Below are positions 13,979 to 16,881 of a stretch of 16,881 nt of DNA, one piece after another; position 1 is the stretch's first letter; every line of letters begins with the position of its first letter. Below the pieces are notes generated by a model. It worked only from the letters and a program-made list of their open reading frames with translations. It was not told the DNA's origin and searched no databases. Origin of the DNA: Actinomycetota bacterium (GTDB lineage Bacteria > Actinomycetota > Actinomycetes > Streptosporangiales > Streptosporangiaceae). The stretch covers positions 7,760-24,640 of the forward strand of contig PLIQ01000568.1 in the NCBI GenBank assembly GCA_003140115.1. Reading direction: 5' to 3'. Position numbers and translations under genes: made by a program.

Positions 13979-14512
13979 ATGCGCAAGAGCGGGTGGGCGG
14001 TAGCTGCCGCGGGGATCAGCTCGCTGGTACTGCTGCTAACCGCGTGCGGGGGATCGTCGTCGTCGTCGTCATCGTCGTCAGCCGCGGGTAACTCCAGTTC
14101 GACCCCCAAGGCCGCCGAGGGCCAGCCCTCCAGCGCGGCGGGCCTGCCTTCGCCCGGGACCACGGTCTTGATCGTGCAGCACTCCGACCTCGGCTGGGTG
14201 CTTGCCGAAGCCAACGGCCAGGTTGTGTACACCTACGGGGCCGACACCAAGGGCGGATCGCCGAGTTGCACCGGTTCGTGCGCCGCGATCTGGCCAGCGG
14301 TGACCGGCCTGCCGATGGCCGGCCCGGCTGACGCCCTGCCCGGCACGCTCGGGACGATCAGCGAGACCAACGGCGCCAAGCAGATCACCTACGACGGCCT
14401 CCCCTTGTACACGTTCAAGGGCGCCGCGCCGCTGAGCACGAAGGGCAACGGCGTCGCGGGCAAGTGGCACGTGGTCAAGCTCACGGCGAGCGACGTCACA
14501 TCCACTGGCTGA
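13979..14512 (+). CDS. Lipoprotein with Y-x4-D secreted repeats, copy 1
   Basis: 177 residues. The N-terminus MRKSG, a hydrophobic stretch SSLVLLLTAC with the lipobox LTAC, and the Gly/Ser linker mark a lipidated secreted protein, to be anchored on the outer face of the membrane. The mature part resembles the PF03640/COG4315 secreted repeat: VVYTYGAD (Y-x4-D), CTGSCAAIWPAV, then QITYDGLPLYTFKG. The second repeat has Ala where the Asp would be. Function is unknown. TGGAG is 5 nt before the ATG at 13979; an ATG at 13955 would add eight residues and spoil the signal peptide. Nine serine codons in a row follow the lipobox. Confidence 0.85.
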   Translation: MRKSGWAVAAAGISSLVLLLTACGGSSSSSSSSSAAGNSSSTPKAAEGQPSSAAGLPSPGTTVLIVQHSDLGWVLAEANGQVVYTYGADTKGGSPSCTGSCAAIWPAVTGLPMAGPADALPGTLGTISETNGAKQITYDGLPLYTFKGAAPLSTKGNGVAGKWHVVKLTASDVTSTG

Positions 14513-14530
14513 GTCCTGGCTTACCCCGAG

Positions 14531-14549
14531 GGATCCGGACACCGGGTCC
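14531..14549 (+). other. RNA hairpin between the two lipoprotein genes
   Basis: GGATCCGG (14531-14538) pairs with CCGGGTCC (14542-14549) over 8 bp with one G-U pair and a 3-nt ACA loop. No T run follows, and the ribosome site of the second lipoprotein (GAGGAG, 14553-14558) begins 4 nt later. It may act as an mRNA processing or stability structure between the paralogues. Confidence 0.45.
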
Positions 14550-14567
14550 TGTGAGGAGAGACACGTT

Positions 14568-16881
<2,314 letters not shown>

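Overview
The window is about 70% GC, tightly packed, with many GTG starts and short start/stop overlaps. Together with an actinobacterial-looking set of genes this points to a high-GC Actinomycetota chromosome, possibly a soil Streptosporangiales, Frankia or Streptomyces relative; the genus cannot be fixed from the sequence. No rRNA, tRNA, CRISPR array, insertion sequence, phage gene or replication origin was seen, and no gene-free stretch exceeds 300 bases (the largest are 166, 155 and 144 nt).

Left part (1-4043): the 3' end of an aldo/keto reductase gene runs into a convergent two-gene minus-strand unit (a HIT/GalT-type nucleotidyltransferase followed by a SRPBCC/START-fold protein). Diverging from it is a plus-strand unit: an ABM-domain monooxygenase, an iron-type alcohol dehydrogenase and a 5-formyltetrahydrofolate cyclo-ligase paralogue. 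The substrates of this five-gene block are unknown and it is the least explained part of the window.

Middle left (4045-6794, minus strand): a GABA-type aminotransferase (gabT) translationally coupled to a PuuB-like FAD amine oxidase, a probable polyamine/GABA catabolic pair. gabT looks leaderless, and its candidate promoter overlaps a perfect inverted repeat in the 155-nt region shared with the divergent pca genes.

Centre (6950-12654, plus strand): a nearly complete protocatechuate branch of the beta-ketoadipate pathway. PcaH/PcaG open protocatechuate to 3-carboxy-cis,cis-muconate. PcaB cyclises that to 4-carboxymuconolactone, PcaC decarboxylates it to 3-oxoadipate enol-lactone, PcaD hydrolyses it to 3-oxoadipate, and a two-subunit CoA-transferase (closest by memory to the CatI/CatJ type) makes 3-oxoadipyl-CoA. 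pcaI-J-H-G-D overlap successively; pcaBC is a separate coupled pair 144 nt upstream. The thiolase (pcaF), a regulator and an aromatic uptake gene are not in the window.

Right part (12712-16881): an esterase-D-type alpha/beta hydrolase, two tandemly duplicated lipoproteins with Y-x4-D secreted repeats, a strong hairpin terminator, and a 14-TM DHA2 family MFS exporter that runs off the window. Overall the window looks like a metabolic region with well-known pathways plus a few unexplained small modules; no clearly novel defence or mobile system was found.
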